Shown here piece by piece: positions 49,370 to 59,544 of a stretch of DNA of 64,000 bases. The notes beneath the pieces are model-generated. The model had not been told where the DNA came from, made no database searches, and was given only the letters and a program-made list of their open reading frames with translations. Both the position numbers and the translations under genes were made by a program. Numbering within the stretch: the first letter of the stretch is position 1; every line of letters starts with the position of its first letter. This DNA comes from Georgfuchsia toluolica (GTDB taxonomy: Bacteria > Pseudomonadota > Gammaproteobacteria > Burkholderiales > Rhodocyclaceae): NCBI RefSeq assembly GCF_907163265.1, contig NZ_CAJQUM010000001.1:2790001-2854000 (forward strand), given 5' to 3'.

Positions 49370-50196
49370 TTTACCTTTCCTTTCTGTTCCGTCAGGCCGC
49401 GCTCCGCGAGCCAGACCAGTATGCGCTCCGCCGGCTTTTGCCAATCCTGTTCCAGCATCAGGCCGTGGCCCATGCCGGGAAATATCTCGGCCTTTACGCC
49501 GTAGGTGCGCGCCGTCATTTCGACCGACGATGGTGGCATCAGTTGATCGAGCGCCGCGCCGATCACCAGCAAGGGTGTGCGCGTTACGCGCGATGCCTTG
49601 GGCAGGTTGAGCAGCGTCATGTCCCAGATGGCGCGATGCGATTCCTGCTGGGAGTGGCGATATATGTGTTTCATGTCGTCATGCGATATCGGCTGCGCAA
49701 ACATGGCGTCGCGCAGCGAGGCCATGCTGTTGTCCGAGCCGGTCATTACCCGATTCAGCTCGATCAGCAGGCTCGGCCGCGTAAACAGCATATCGACGGC
49801 GGCGGACATGAATCCCTGCGGCGGCACCGAGCACATCAGCACCGCGCCGGGCGCCACATGTTGTTCCAGATATTTCTGCACGACGAAGCCGCCCATCGAA
49901 TGGCCGATCAGCACCGGCGCGACCGGCATCGACTCGGCGACTTCGCGCACGTCGTTTACATAGTCGTCGATCGACAGGCTGTCGAGGTGTTCGCGGCCGC
50001 GGCTGTTGCCATGACCGGAAAGCGAGACGGCATGGGCCTCGAAGCCCGCTGCGGCAAAAAACGGCAGGTAACGCTCGCCCCAGCACCAGGCGGAGGTGAA
50101 GGCGCCATGGACAAACAGCAGCGGTGTTGGCGAGGTCTTTTGCTGCGGCGAGTGGACGAGGATTTCAAGTTCTGTTTGTTTGTGTCGGGAAGTCAA
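49366..50196 (-). CDS. Alpha/beta hydrolase
   Basis: 276 residues. LLFVHGAFTSAWCWGERYLP carries the oxyanion His-Gly, GHSMGGFVVQKYLEQH the nucleophile Ser, GAALDQLMPP the acid and GMGHGLMLEQDWQ the catalytic His: a complete triad. It resembles lysophospholipase/esterase-like hydrolases (MhpC/PldB groups). Substrate unknown. Operon with DUF1840. No signal peptide. Confidence 0.85.
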   Translation of the reverse strand: MTSRHKQTELEILVHSPQQKTSPTPLLFVHGAFTSAWCWGERYLPFFAAAGFEAHAVSLSGHGNSRGREHLDSLSIDDYVNDVREVAESMPVAPVLIGHSMGGFVVQKYLEQHVAPGAVLMCSVPPQGFMSAAVDMLFTRPSLLIELNRVMTGSDNSMASLRDAMFAQPISHDDMKHIYRHSQQESHRAIWDMTLLNLPKASRVTRTPLLVIGAALDQLMPPSSVEMTARTYGVKAEIFPGMGHGLMLEQDWQKPAERILVWLAERGLTEQKGKVK

Positions 50197-50250
50197 GATG
50201 ATTATTTAGTGCGAAAAGCAGCCGCAGGCGGAAAACGCCGCGCTCCGTGT

Positions 50251-50319
50251 GAATCGAGCGCAGCGAACTAATTAGTAGCCCCGCCTCCTGGCGGGGATGG
50301 AGGTTGGGGGAGTTCAATT
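50251..50319 (+). repeat. Dispersed repeat family A, copy 3 (short form)
   Basis: GAATCGAGCGCAGCGAAC, hairpin CCCCGCC-TCCT-GGCGGGG and the ending GTTCAATTTGCCTTTGCG. It matches both ends of copy 2 (33721-33873) with the middle missing. It overlaps the 3' end of cca, so it encodes the last residues of that protein. Confidence 0.75.
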
Positions 50320-51590
50320 TGCCTTTGCGTTTTTTCATCCTCAGTGGTGCAACAATCACTACATAAGCGTGATGTCCGTTGGTCGATGGCTGTCTTTACC
50401 GTCGCAATTCGTGCGTCGCGGATCGCGCTGGCGATGCTTGCCGCATCTTCGCATCTTTTGGCGATGGCCGCCGCATCGATGTTGCGCGCCGCAACGGCGA
50501 GTTCGCGCCAGCGTTCCACGGCTTCGAAGCGGCGTTCGGCAAAGCCGGTGCGGCCGCGGTAATCGGCCTCACAGGTGAGCAGAATCTGCTCGAAGCGCTG
50601 CGGCCGTCGCATGGCATCGCAACTTTCCAGTAGTTTGACGATGGTCGCCGCGCGCATATCGCTGACGCGACCGATGTCGCCATGGAAACGCGCCACGAGC
50701 AGGGCCAGGTCGCGGCAGTCGACCGGTACGCGCAGCCGCTCGCAGAGCGGGCCGAGCAGAGCCGCACTGCGTTGCTCGTGGCCAAGGTGGCGCGGCAATA
50801 TGTCGGCGGGCGTGGTGGCCTTGCCGAGATCGTGCGTCAGCGCGGCAAACCGCGCCGGCAAGCTGGCGCCGAGTTTTGCCGCCATATCGATGACCAGCAT
50901 GACATGAATGCCGGTGTCGATTTCCGGATGATAGTCGGCACGTTGTGGTACGCCCCACAGCGCGTCGAGTTCGGGCAGGATTTTTTTCAGCGCGCCGCAG
51001 CCGCGCAGCACCTCGAACATGCGCGAGGGAGCGGTTTCCATCAGGCCGCGGCTGAGTTCCTGCCACATGCGTTCGGGCACCAGATGATCGACTTCGCCGG
51101 CCTGTACCATGCTTGTCATCAGCTCGGCGGTTTCAGCGGCGATGCTGAAATCGGCAAAGCGCGCGGCAAAACGCGCCACGCGCAGGATGCGCACCGGATC
51201 TTCGCCGAACGCCGGCGAGACATGGCGCAGCACGCGCGCGGCGAGATCGCGGCGGCCGCCAAAGGGGTCGACGAGTTCGCCATTGTCATGCCTGGCGATG
51301 GCGTTGATGGTGAGATCGCGCCGCGCCAGATCCTGCTCCAGGGTCACGTCGGGTGCGGTGTGGAAGGCGAAACCCGTGTAGCCGGGGCCGGTCTTGCGCT
51401 CGGTGCGCGCCAGCGCATATTCCTCATGGGTCTGTGGATGCAGGAACACCGGGAAGTCCTTGCCGACCGGCCGATAGCCCTGCGCCAGCATTTGTTCCGG
51501 CGTGGCGCCGACCACCACCCAGTCGCGATCCTGCACCGGCAGGCCGAGCAGTTCGTCGCGCACCGCGCCGCCGACGGAATAGATTTCCAT
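50268..51590 (-). CDS. cca: CCA-adding enzyme (tRNA nucleotidyltransferase, multifunctional type)
   Basis: 440 residues. N-terminal nucleotidyltransferase: [23 protein letters not shown] (GGxVRD and DxDW), [10 protein letters not shown] and [18 protein letters not shown]-terminal HD domain ([25 protein letters not shown]) gives phosphatase/phosphodiesterase activity as in the E. coli type. It repairs or builds the tRNA CCA end. The last ~25 residues ([20 protein letters not shown]...) are not conserved and are encoded by repeat family A. The start shares one base with the slt stop (TGATG), so the two are coupled. Confidence 0.96.
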   Translation of the reverse strand: MEIYSVGGAVRDELLGLPVQDRDWVVVGATPEQMLAQGYRPVGKDFPVFLHPQTHEEYALARTERKTGPGYTGFAFHTAPDVTLEQDLARRDLTINAIARHDNGELVDPFGGRRDLAARVLRHVSPAFGEDPVRILRVARFAARFADFSIAAETAELMTSMVQAGEVDHLVPERMWQELSRGLMETAPSRMFEVLRGCGALKKILPELDALWGVPQRADYHPEIDTGIHVMLVIDMAAKLGASLPARFAALTHDLGKATTPADILPRHLGHEQRSAALLGPLCERLRVPVDCRDLALLVARFHGDIGRVSDMRAATIVKLLESCDAMRRPQRFEQILLTCEADYRGRTGFAERRFEAVERWRELAVAARNIDAAAIAKRCEDAASIASAIRDARIATVKTAIDQRTSRLCSDCCTTEDEKTQRQIELPQPPSPPGGGATN

Positions 51591-53548
51591 CAGGGCAGGG
51601 CCTCGTTTTCTTCACCGGGTTTGTCGATGTCAGCGCTTGTATGCGGTTGGATAACGCCCAGCCGCGATTTCAGGGTTTGGGGTTTTTCATCGAACAGGGC
51701 CGAGTAATAGACCGAATTGGCCATTACCTTTTTGACATAGTCGCGGGTTTCGGTGAACGGAATGGTTTCGGCGTAGATGGCGCCTTCCAGTGCCTGGTCG
51801 CCGCGCCAGCGTTTGGCCCGGCCCGGCCCGGCGTTGTAGGCGGTACAGGCCAGCACGGGATGGTTGTCGAGGCTGTCGAGCACCATTTTCAGGTAGTGGG
51901 TGCCGAGGGTGACGTTGGTCTCCATGTCATTGACCTGGCCCGGCCGGTAGCCGCGCAAGCCGATTTTTCTCGCGACGATTTTTGCCGTCGATGGCATTAC
52001 CTGCATCAGGCCGCTCGCGCCGACGCCGGAGCGGGCCGAGGTGACGAAGCGGCTTTCCTGGCGCATCAGGCCATATACCCAGCTGTCATCAAGCGCGAGC
52101 GCCTTCGTCCTCGGCAGGATGGCGTCGCGGTAAGGCGCCAGATAGCGCAGGGAATAATCGTGTTCGACCAGCGTTTTTTCCGCCGCGCTGATGGCGCGGT
52201 CGAAGATATCGTTGCGGCGTGCCAGTTCAGACGCGGCCAGCAGGTCGCGGTCGCTCATGCCGCGCATGGCCCAGTTCCATTCGCGCACGGCTTCGACGCG
52301 CAGATCGAGCCGGAACAGCGCCAGCGCCTGGCGTAAATCCGGATTGGCGCCGACCTTGACCAGTTCCGCCGAAGTTGCGCTCGCGGCCTGTGGCGGCAGG
52401 TTGAGCGGCAGGCCGAGTTCCTCCGCGGCGAGCAGGCCATAAAAGCCGGGCTGGGCGCAGATAGTGCGATAGAGCGCGAACGCGTCTTCCTTGCGGCCGG
52501 TTGCCGCCAGCGCGCGGGCGCGCCAGTAAATCCAGTCGGGACGCGCCGCCAGATCTGCCGGCATGCGCTCGATGGCGCGCAACACCGCCGGCCAGTCCAG
52601 GATGCGCAGCGCGGCGCGCACGCGCCAGGCCATCTGCTCTTCGGAGAGCGGCGCATCGCCCGCCGCGTCATACCAGGCCAGGGCCTGGCTCAGGTGCGCT
52701 TGCGCGGCGCGACGGGCCAACTGCCCCCACATGTAGCCGCGGTCGTCGGCGTCGAAATACGCTTCGATGCGGCGCCAGCGCGCGGCGGCATCAACGGCGT
52801 CCTTGCGCGCCTGGCGCTGCAGCGCGAACAGCACCGCTTCGCGTGACTGGCGATTATTGGCCAGGTCTCCCGGCAAATGATCGAGGTAGCGCGCGGGCCT
52901 GGCGACGATGCGTTCCAGGGTTTTGCCGTCCGGCATCTGCCGCTCCGGCAGATAACGCGCTGCGGATTGTGCCTCGGCATATTTCGCCAGTTCCAGCATG
53001 CTGCGCACACGCGCCCACACATCGGCGGCACGCAGGCGTTGATCGCTGACCAGACGGTCCAGCAGCGGCTGGCATGACGCAGGCAACTCGACCGGGACGA
53101 ACCACAGTTCGCGCGCGGCTTCCAGTACGTTGTTGTCATTATCGAGCGCCAGCCGCGCCTGCCAGGCGTAGCAGGTGGTTTCCTGATCGGCGTCGCGCAA
53201 CAGCGCGAAGCTGGCCTGGAAATCGGCCCAGGCGCCGCGCTTGCCCAATGCCTTGAGCCAGTCGGCGCGCAATTTTTCGGCGAGATAAGTGCCGCTGTTG
53301 CGCGCCAGAAAATCCGCCACGCCGGCATCGCCGCCTTGCTGGCTGAGTTGCAGGCTGAGCTGCCAGTATTCGGCCCACGGCGCCAGATCGTGGCCGCCGG
53401 GAACGACCTTGAGCGCCTGCGTCATTTGCGCCAGGCGCTCGGACGCGCCGACGCGGTAAGCCTCGCGCGCGCCAAGGAACTTGTCATCGCCGGAAACAGC
53501 CCAGGCAATGGCAGGCACGATCAGCAAAATGTAAAGCAGGCGTTTCAT
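51590..53548 (-). CDS. slt: Soluble lytic murein transglycosylase
   Basis: 652 residues with signal peptide [20 protein letters not shown], a long alpha-helical superhelix (about residues 30-470) typical of Slt70, and a C-terminal catalytic domain. The catalytic Glu is in [43 protein letters not shown] follows as expected. It cleaves peptidoglycan glycan strands giving anhydro-muropeptides. First gene of slt-cca; divergent from the folate gene with a 38-base gap. Confidence 0.96.
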   Translation of the reverse strand: MKRLLYILLIVPAIAWAVSGDDKFLGAREAYRVGASERLAQMTQALKVVPGGHDLAPWAEYWQLSLQLSQQGGDAGVADFLARNSGTYLAEKLRADWLKALGKRGAWADFQASFALLRDADQETTCYAWQARLALDNDNNVLEAARELWFVPVELPASCQPLLDRLVSDQRLRAADVWARVRSMLELAKYAEAQSAARYLPERQMPDGKTLERIVARPARYLDHLPGDLANNRQSREAVLFALQRQARKDAVDAAARWRRIEAYFDADDRGYMWGQLARRAAQAHLSQALAWYDAAGDAPLSEEQMAWRVRAALRILDWPAVLRAIERMPADLAARPDWIYWRARALAATGRKEDAFALYRTICAQPGFYGLLAAEELGLPLNLPPQAASATSAELVKVGANPDLRQALALFRLDLRVEAVREWNWAMRGMSDRDLLAASELARRNDIFDRAISAAEKTLVEHDYSLRYLAPYRDAILPRTKALALDDSWVYGLMRQESRFVTSARSGVGASGLMQVMPSTAKIVARKIGLRGYRPGQVNDMETNVTLGTHYLKMVLDSLDNHPVLACTAYNAGPGRAKRWRGDQALEGAIYAETIPFTETRDYVKKVMANSVYYSALFDEKPQTLKSRLGVIQPHTSADIDKPGEENEALP

Positions 53549-53586
53549 CGTTTATAGTCAATCCATTCCTACCTACAACTTAGCAC

Positions 53587-54192
53587 ATGACCAGCAGGCG
53601 CGATCAGGGTAATCAGGACAATGAAGCCGCGGCTTTTCGCCAGGCGCTGCGGCGCGAACTTATTGCGGCGCGCGAGGCGCTCCCCGCCGCCCTGCATGCG
53701 CGCAAATCGGCCGCCGTGCTCGACCATCTCTATCCCTTGTTGACGGCCCGCCCGCCCGGCATGCTGGCCTTCTATTGGCCGATTCGCGCCGAGATCGACT
53801 GCCGGTCGCTGTTGCCACCCCTGCTGGCGCTGGGCTGGCGCGCCTGTCTGCCAGTCATCGTAGACCGCGCGCAGGCGCTGGAGTTTCGCGAATGGACGCC
53901 CGAGTCGCACATGGTACTCGGCGGTCACGGCATTCCCACCGTTGCCGCGGGGCCGGCGGTATTGCCCGATGTGCTGTTGCTGCCGGTCAATGGTTTCGAC
54001 CGCGAGGGTTACCGGCTTGGCTACGGCGGTGGCTATTTCGACCGCACGCTGACAACACTGGAACCGCGCCCCTTTGCTATTGGCGTCGGCTTCGATCTGG
54101 CGCGAATCGATTCAATCGGCCCGCGTAGGCATGACCACGCCCTCGATGCCGTGGTGACGGAAAGCGGAATAGAACGCTTTCCATGCAGCTAA
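53587..54192 (+). CDS. 5-formyltetrahydrofolate cyclo-ligase
   Basis: 201 residues. The ATP/folate motif GYGGGYFDRTLTTL near residue 152, the N-terminal ALRRELIAAREALPAALHAR basic helix and YWPIRAEIDCRSLL identify the 5-FCL (YgfA) family. It converts 5-formyl-THF to 5,10-methenyl-THF with ATP. Length is standard. It converges on the hydrolase gene that follows. Confidence 0.92.
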   Translation: MTSRRDQGNQDNEAAAFRQALRRELIAAREALPAALHARKSAAVLDHLYPLLTARPPGMLAFYWPIRAEIDCRSLLPPLLALGWRACLPVIVDRAQALEFREWTPESHMVLGGHGIPTVAAGPAVLPDVLLLPVNGFDREGYRLGYGGGYFDRTLTTLEPRPFAIGVGFDLARIDSIGPRRHDHALDAVVTESGIERFPCS

Positions 54193-54215
54193 ATGTGGCG
54201 CTGATGCTCCTTTGC

Positions 54216-55172
54216 TCACGGAACGTCGGTGAAATCCCCCGCCGGCCCGATATGGCGCGGATGGCGCTCATGGGGCTCCTGAACCGGTGCGCCGCCTATG
54301 GGCACTACACGGGAGAGAAACTCAATGACCGCGTTACCAAAGACGTCGTTGCGGTCTCCCGCCACCATATGAGCGGCGCCTGCGACATTGACATATTCGC
54401 TGTGCGGGCACGACCTCAGGAAAGCCCTGGCGCCGTCCTCCGTGAGTAGGTCCGAGAGCGCTCCCCGCACCAGCAAGGTGGGCAAGGCTAATCTTGCCGC
54501 ACAGGCGTCAAGCCGTTCCTGGCGAAGCTTGATTACAAGTTCATCACTACCCGACAGAAACAATGGATCCCAGTGCCATCTATATCTGCCATCAGCACCA
54601 AGACGAACGTTCTTGGCCAGGCCGTCCAGATTCCGCGGGTGCTTGCGATGGGGCTGGTACTTGTCAATAGCCTCCGCCACCTCATCCAGAGAAACGAAAC
54701 CCTCCGGCTTCTGCTGCATGAACGCCATAATATTTTCGAGCCCTTTTTTGTCGATCGCGGGAGCAATATCAACCAGAATCAGGGCTGTGGCGTCGACATG
54801 ATCCTCACCGATGGCCACCAGGCTGGTTCCGCCACCCATGGATGCGCCGACGAGAACGGGGCGCCGGTTGCCGAGTGCGGTAACGACGCAATTGAGATCC
54901 TGGACCATGGCATCCTGTCCATAGTTTCCGTCCGCAGCCCAGTCAGAATCGCCGTGACCTCTTGCATCAAAGGCAATGACGAAATACCCGGCAGTACCAA
55001 GTAGTTCGCCAGTCCCCTTCCATGCATGGCGGGTTTGCCCGCCGCCGTGCAGAAGCATGACCAGTGGCCCATTTGGATCGCCCCATGAGTCTCCTGCTAT
55101 TTTCAACCCGCCAAGACCTTTCCAGATATGCATCGGTTCGGGGGTTCCGGGAAGTCTTGTGCCTGTGCTCAT
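54216..55172 (-). CDS. Alpha/beta hydrolase (epoxide hydrolase/haloperoxidase-like)
   Basis: 318 residues from ATG at 55172 with AGGAAC upstream; the longer frame lacks a ribosome site. LLHGGGQTRHAWKGTGELLG (oxyanion loop), FDARGHGDSDW, the nucleophile elbow GASMGGGTSLV and late AGAAHMVAGDRNDVF (His) form the fold-core motifs. Family members hydrolyse esters, epoxides or lactones. Nothing in the surroundings defines a substrate. Confidence 0.85.
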   Translation of the reverse strand: MSTGTRLPGTPEPMHIWKGLGGLKIAGDSWGDPNGPLVMLLHGGGQTRHAWKGTGELLGTAGYFVIAFDARGHGDSDWAADGNYGQDAMVQDLNCVVTALGNRRPVLVGASMGGGTSLVAIGEDHVDATALILVDIAPAIDKKGLENIMAFMQQKPEGFVSLDEVAEAIDKYQPHRKHPRNLDGLAKNVRLGADGRYRWHWDPLFLSGSDELVIKLRQERLDACAARLALPTLLVRGALSDLLTEDGARAFLRSCPHSEYVNVAGAAHMVAGDRNDVFGNAVIEFLSRVVPIGGAPVQEPHERHPRHIGPAGDFTDVP

Positions 55173-55271
55173 TGAAGTGTTCCTATTGGGTTTGTTTGCA
55201 GGAAGGGCGGATATAGACAACGGTACATTTTAGGCCGGCTATTCGCCAGGATAGCGAACAGCTCTGAAGGT

Positions 55272-56420
55272 TTATTGAAGCGCTGCCGACATTCTGCGCA
55301 GCGCTTCTTCCAGCGTACTGCGCGGGCAACCGAAGTTGAGCCGGACGAAGCCGGGCAGGCCGAACTCGGCGCCGTTGGAGAGGCCGACGCCGGCGTTCTC
55401 GAAAAAGCGTCGCGGGTTGTCGATCTTGCGTGCGGCACACAGGTCGCGGCAATCGATCCAGGCCAGGCAGGTGGCTTCCACCGGCGTCATGCCGAGGCCG
55501 GGCATTTGCGCGACGGCGGCTTCGACCCGCCGCGCATTGCCGCGCAGATAATCGAGCAGCGCCTCGCGCCAGTCGTCGCCGTCGCGGTAGGCGGCTTCCG
55601 TGGCCACCAAGCCCAGTGTATTGATGTGCGGCATGATGCCATCCATCACGCGCATGAAACTCTTGCGCAATGAAGAGTTCGGAATGACCGCAAAGGCGCT
55701 GTACAAGCCCGGCAGGTTGAACGTTTTCGACGGCGCCATTAGCGTGATGCTGCGCTGGGCGGCGTCTTCCGACAATGCGGCGAAGGGCTTGTGGCGGCGC
55801 TGCCCGTCAAGCAGCAGGCCGCAGTGGATCTCGTCCGAGCAGACGACAATGTCATGTTGCCTGGCCAGGTGTGCGACTTCGTGCAATTCGTTTTCTTCCC
55901 AGGCCCGCCCCACTGGATTGTGCGGATGGCAGAACAGCCAGAGCTTCGCCTGATCAAGTACCCGGTCGACGGCGGCAAAGTCGAATTCCCAGCGCCGCTC
56001 GCCCTGACGCAGCGCAGCCGTGAGCAGCTGGCGCGACGAGAGTCCGGGCGCGGACAGAAACGGCGGATAGACCGGCGTGCTGGCGAACACGCCGTCGCCC
56101 GCTGCACCGACGGCACGGCAGGCGACATTGAGCGCCGCGACCACGCCCGGCACCCAGACCAGCCACGCCGGCTCAATGTGCCAGTCATAATGGCGCAGCA
56201 CATGGTCGCGCACCGCCTCGATCAGCGTCGGCCACGGCGCGGCATAGCCGAACACGCCATGCCCGATGCGCCGCTGCAACGCATCCCGCACCGCCGGTGG
56301 CGCGGCGAAATCCATGTCGGCGACCCAGAGCGGCAGCACGTCGTGGCCCGCGTAGCGACTCCATTTGATCGAGTCGCTGCCGCGCCGGTCGATGAGGGTG
56401 TCGAAATCGAAGGCGGCCAT
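55272..56420 (-). CDS. patB: PLP-dependent PatB/MalY-type aminotransferase (cystathionine beta-lyase-like)
   Basis: 382 residues from ATG at 56420. Fold-type I motifs: LPLWVADMDFAAPPAVRDAL, FGYAAPWPTL, FCHPHNPVGRAW, VCSDEIHCGLLL and the PLP Lys in APSKTFNLPGLYSAF. It matches the MalY/PatB C-S lyase group that cleaves cystathionine or Cys conjugates. Eight bases follow ilvA in the same direction. The same frame runs open upstream through ilvA, but that part is not protein-like. Symbol given by family. Confidence 0.88.
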   Translation of the reverse strand: MAAFDFDTLIDRRGSDSIKWSRYAGHDVLPLWVADMDFAAPPAVRDALQRRIGHGVFGYAAPWPTLIEAVRDHVLRHYDWHIEPAWLVWVPGVVAALNVACRAVGAAGDGVFASTPVYPPFLSAPGLSSRQLLTAALRQGERRWEFDFAAVDRVLDQAKLWLFCHPHNPVGRAWEENELHEVAHLARQHDIVVCSDEIHCGLLLDGQRRHKPFAALSEDAAQRSITLMAPSKTFNLPGLYSAFAVIPNSSLRKSFMRVMDGIMPHINTLGLVATEAAYRDGDDWREALLDYLRGNARRVEAAVAQMPGLGMTPVEATCLAWIDCRDLCAARKIDNPRRFFENAGVGLSNGAEFGLPGFVRLNFGCPRSTLEEALRRMSAALQ

Positions 56421-56428
56421 GGGCGGCG

Positions 56429-57964
56429 TTATCCGAGGAACAGTTTCGCGGCGGGGTTCTTCGTCTCGTCCCAATAGCGATAACCCAGCGCCTTGAGGAA
56501 ATTGCGGAAACCCTTTATCTCCGCCTTCGGTACCTGCATGCCGACCAGTACGCGGCCGTAGTCGGCGCCATGATTGCGGTAATGGAACAGCGAAATATTC
56601 CAGCCGGCGCTCATGGCGTTGAGGAAATTCAGCAGCGCGCCCGGCCTCTCGGGGAACTCGAAGCGATACAGCAACTCGTCCCTGACTTGCGGCGCATGGC
56701 CGCCGACCAGATGGCGGATGTGCAGCTTGGCCATCTCGTCCTCGGTGAGATCGAGCGTGGCGCAGCCGCTTTTCTTCAGCGACTGCACCAGCCGGGTGGC
56801 ATCGGCGCGGCCCGGCACCTGCACGCCGACGAACACATTCGCCTCGCGCGGACCGGAATAGCGGTAGTTGAATTCGGTGATGGCGCGGCTGCCGATCAGG
56901 GAGCAGAATTTCCGGAACGAGCCCGGCGTTTCGGGAATCGTCACCGCCAGCACCGCCTCGCGCTGTTCGCCCACCTCGGCGCGCTCGGCGACGAAGCGCA
57001 GGCGGTCGAAATTCATGTTGGCGCCCGAGGCCACGGCGACGAAGGTCTTGCCCGTCAGCTTGTGGCGTCTCGCATACTCCTTGACGCCGGCGATGGCGAG
57101 CGCGCCGGCCGGTTCGAGAATCGAGCGCGTGTCCTCGAACACGTCCTTGATCGCGGCGCAGATGGCGTCGGTATCGACCAGCACCATTTCGTCGACGTAC
57201 TGCCGGCAGAGGCGGAAGGTTTCCTCGCCGACCAGCTTGACCGCCGCGCCGTCGGCGAACAGGCCGACATGATCGAGCTTGACGCGCTTGCCGGCCTTCA
57301 GCGAGCGCGCCATGGCATCGGCATCGGCGGCCTCGACGCCGATAATCTTCGTTTTCGGGCTCACCTGTTTGACATAGGCGGCAACGCCTGAGATCAGCCC
57401 GCCGCCGCCGACGCAGCAGAAGATGGCATCGATGGGTTCCGGGTGCTGGCGCAGGATTTCCATGCCGATGGTGCCCTGGCCGGCGATGACATCCGGGTCG
57501 TCGAAGGGATGGACGAAGGTGAGCTTCTGCTTTTTTTCCAGCTTCAGCGCGTGAGCGTAGGCGTCGTCGTAGGAGTCGCCGGCGAGAACCACCTCGCCGC
57601 CGCGGCCCTTCACCGCATCCACCTTGATTTGCGGCGTCATGGTCGGCATCACGATCACGGCGCGCAAGCCCATCTTCTGCGCCGCCAGCGCCACGCCCTG
57701 GGCGTGGTTGCCGGCCGAGGCGCAGATCACGCCGCGCCGCTTCTGTGCCGGCGTGAGGTGGGCCATCTTGTTGTAGGCGCCGCGCAGCTTGAACGAGAAT
57801 ACCGGCTGCATGTCCTCGCGCTTCAGCAGCAGCGTGTTGCCGCAACGCGCGGACAGGTTCGGCGCCAGGTCGAGCGGCGTTTCAAGCGCCACGTCATAGA
57901 CGCGGGCGTTGAGGATTTTTTTCAGGTAGTCCGGTTTTTTGTCGGTGGGCATCGCATCAACCAT
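56429..57964 (-). CDS. ilvA: Threonine dehydratase, biosynthetic
   Basis: 511 residues from ATG at 57964 (codon 8 ATG also possible; a TTG upstream is unlikely). PLP Lys in SFKLRGAYNKM; the PLP-phosphate loop CCVGGGGLISG; two C-terminal ACT-like regulatory domains (AVLAVTIPETPGSFRKFCSL, FEFPERPGALLNFLNAMSAG) mark the isoleucine-inhibited biosynthetic form. It converts Thr to 2-oxobutanoate, the first step of Ile synthesis. In an operon with patB, with the MATE gene just upstream by 22 bases. Confidence 0.96.
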   Translation of the reverse strand: MVDAMPTDKKPDYLKKILNARVYDVALETPLDLAPNLSARCGNTLLLKREDMQPVFSFKLRGAYNKMAHLTPAQKRRGVICASAGNHAQGVALAAQKMGLRAVIVMPTMTPQIKVDAVKGRGGEVVLAGDSYDDAYAHALKLEKKQKLTFVHPFDDPDVIAGQGTIGMEILRQHPEPIDAIFCCVGGGGLISGVAAYVKQVSPKTKIIGVEAADADAMARSLKAGKRVKLDHVGLFADGAAVKLVGEETFRLCRQYVDEMVLVDTDAICAAIKDVFEDTRSILEPAGALAIAGVKEYARRHKLTGKTFVAVASGANMNFDRLRFVAERAEVGEQREAVLAVTIPETPGSFRKFCSLIGSRAITEFNYRYSGPREANVFVGVQVPGRADATRLVQSLKKSGCATLDLTEDEMAKLHIRHLVGGHAPQVRDELLYRFEFPERPGALLNFLNAMSAGWNISLFHYRNHGADYGRVLVGMQVPKAEIKGFRNFLKALGYRYWDETKNPAAKLFLG

Positions 57965-57986
57965 CGTGGGCAAGGCACAAAGGTTA

Positions 57987-59384
57987 TCAGAGCGCGGGCC
58001 GCACGGCGCAACGTGAAACTTGCCACCAGTAGAGCGTCACCCCGAAGCCGGCGCCGGCGAGGCCGACGATGGCGGCGATCCAGAAACCCGGCACGCCGAG
58101 CGGTGCGATTCCCAGCGTCTCGATGCCATGCAAACCCAGGGCAATGCCGCCCGGCAGGCCCACGCCCCACAGCGCCACGGCATAGATTGCCATCGGCACC
58201 ATGGCCTTCTTGTAACTGCGCAACAGGCTGACGGCAATCGCCTGCAAGGCATCGGCGAGATGGTAAATTGCGATCAGCGCAATCACGCTCGCCGCCAGCA
58301 GGCGCACCTCGGCATCCACGGTGTACAGCGCGGCGAGCCAGCTTCGGCCGAGCCATAGCGACAGGCTGACGGCGGCGGCAAAACCCATGCCGAGCCGCAA
58401 TCCGGCCAGCCCGGTGTGGCGCGCCGCCGCCGCATCGCCGCGGCCCAGCGCCTGCCCGCACAAGGCGCCGACGGCGCTGCCCATCGACATCGGGATCATG
58501 AACATCAGCGCCGAAAGATTGGCGGCAATCTGGTGCGCGCCCGACGCGGTGGGGCCGAGCCGCGCCACGAACAGCGCCATGAAAGTGAACGCCGTGACAT
58601 CGAAAACGAAGGTCGCGCCCATCGGCAGGCCGAGTTTCAGCAGCGCCAGCAGGCGTGCGCGCCGCGGCCAGCTCCATGCGGCGAATATGCCAAAGCAATG
58701 ATATTCGGCTTCGCGCGCGCACCACAGCCAGCCGCTCAGCATGACGAGCCAGGACGAGAGTACGGAAGAAACGCCGCAGCCGAGCGCGCCCAATGCCGGG
58801 GCGCCGAGATGGCCGAACATGAATATCCAGTTGAAGAAAATTTTCAGCCCCAGCCCGAACAGATTGAACACCATGATCGGGCGCGGCCTGGCGATGCCGG
58901 CGGAAAAGCCGTAAAGCAGGCGAAAGGCGAAGCCGGCTGGCGCCGCCCAAGCCAGCACGGCAAGATAGGCGCGTACCCGCCCGTCCATTTCCGGCGTGAG
59001 TTGCGACAGCGCGAGCAGGGGGCCGGGATGGGTCAGCACCAGCATCGCGAGCGCCGCCAGCGCCAGCGAGAGCCACGCACCCTGGCGCACCTCCTCGCCG
59101 ATGTCGCCCATCCGCCCGGCGCCGTAGTGATGCGCGATGATCGGCGTCAGCGCCAGCAGCACGCCCATGGCCGAGATGAAGATCGCGGCATAGATCGACG
59201 CGCCGATCCCCACGGTGGCCAGGTCGAGCGGCGATATCTGCCCGGCCATGACGGTATCCATCGTGCCGTTCAGCATCACCGCCACCTGCGCGACCAGCAT
59301 CGGCAGCGCGAGATGGATGATGGCGCGGGTGGGCGCTGCAGCGGTGGGGAGTGGCAGGGTTTCAGTCTTGGTGGCGGCAGGCAT
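57987..59384 (-). CDS. MATE family multidrug efflux protein (NorM-like)
   Basis: 465 residues from ATG at 59384. Twelve hydrophobic helices in two halves; LALPMLVAQVAVMLNGTMDTVMAGQISPLDLAT at the first helix and ALLKLGLPMGATFVFDVTAFTFMALFVARLG at the seventh show the internal repeat of MATE exporters (cut to note; key residues Pro and Asp). It expels cationic drugs in exchange for Na+ or H+. An upstream in-frame extension of 62 codons lies in repeat family C and is rejected. Confidence 0.93.
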   Translation of the reverse strand: MPAATKTETLPLPTAAAPTRAIIHLALPMLVAQVAVMLNGTMDTVMAGQISPLDLATVGIGASIYAAIFISAMGVLLALTPIIAHHYGAGRMGDIGEEVRQGAWLSLALAALAMLVLTHPGPLLALSQLTPEMDGRVRAYLAVLAWAAPAGFAFRLLYGFSAGIARPRPIMVFNLFGLGLKIFFNWIFMFGHLGAPALGALGCGVSSVLSSWLVMLSGWLWCAREAEYHCFGIFAAWSWPRRARLLALLKLGLPMGATFVFDVTAFTFMALFVARLGPTASGAHQIAANLSALMFMIPMSMGSAVGALCGQALGRGDAAAARHTGLAGLRLGMGFAAAVSLSLWLGRSWLAALYTVDAEVRLLAASVIALIAIYHLADALQAIAVSLLRSYKKAMVPMAIYAVALWGVGLPGGIALGLHGIETLGIAPLGVPGFWIAAIVGLAGAGFGVTLYWWQVSRCAVRPAL

Positions 59385-59430
59385 GATAGTGGCCGATTGA
59401 ACCACAACCGCGGAGCGGCGGTGCGAAAAA

Positions 59431-59488
59431 GGCTTGTCCGCGCTATGGTGATGGCCATGCCGCGCAAATACGTTGGTGGAATTTAATT
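59431..59488 (-). repeat. Dispersed repeat family C, copy 2
   Basis: Reverse-orientation match of 46986-47043 (ATTAAATTCCACCAACG ... GGCATGGCCATCACC ... GCGGACAAGCC). Upstream of the MATE gene and 57 bases before the TIR-like remnant. Its minus-strand frame fuses to the MATE frame. Confidence 0.8.
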
Positions 59489-59544
59489 CGGGTGTGAGCC
59501 CATTAATCGAAAGTTCGCCACTCTCAGAACTATTGGAGTTAACA

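Noticed and set aside
56421-57845. Upstream extension of the patB frame through ilvA (would give 857 residues)
   Set aside because: The extension is Arg/Ala-rich and overlaps ilvA in another frame; patB has a normal start at 56420.
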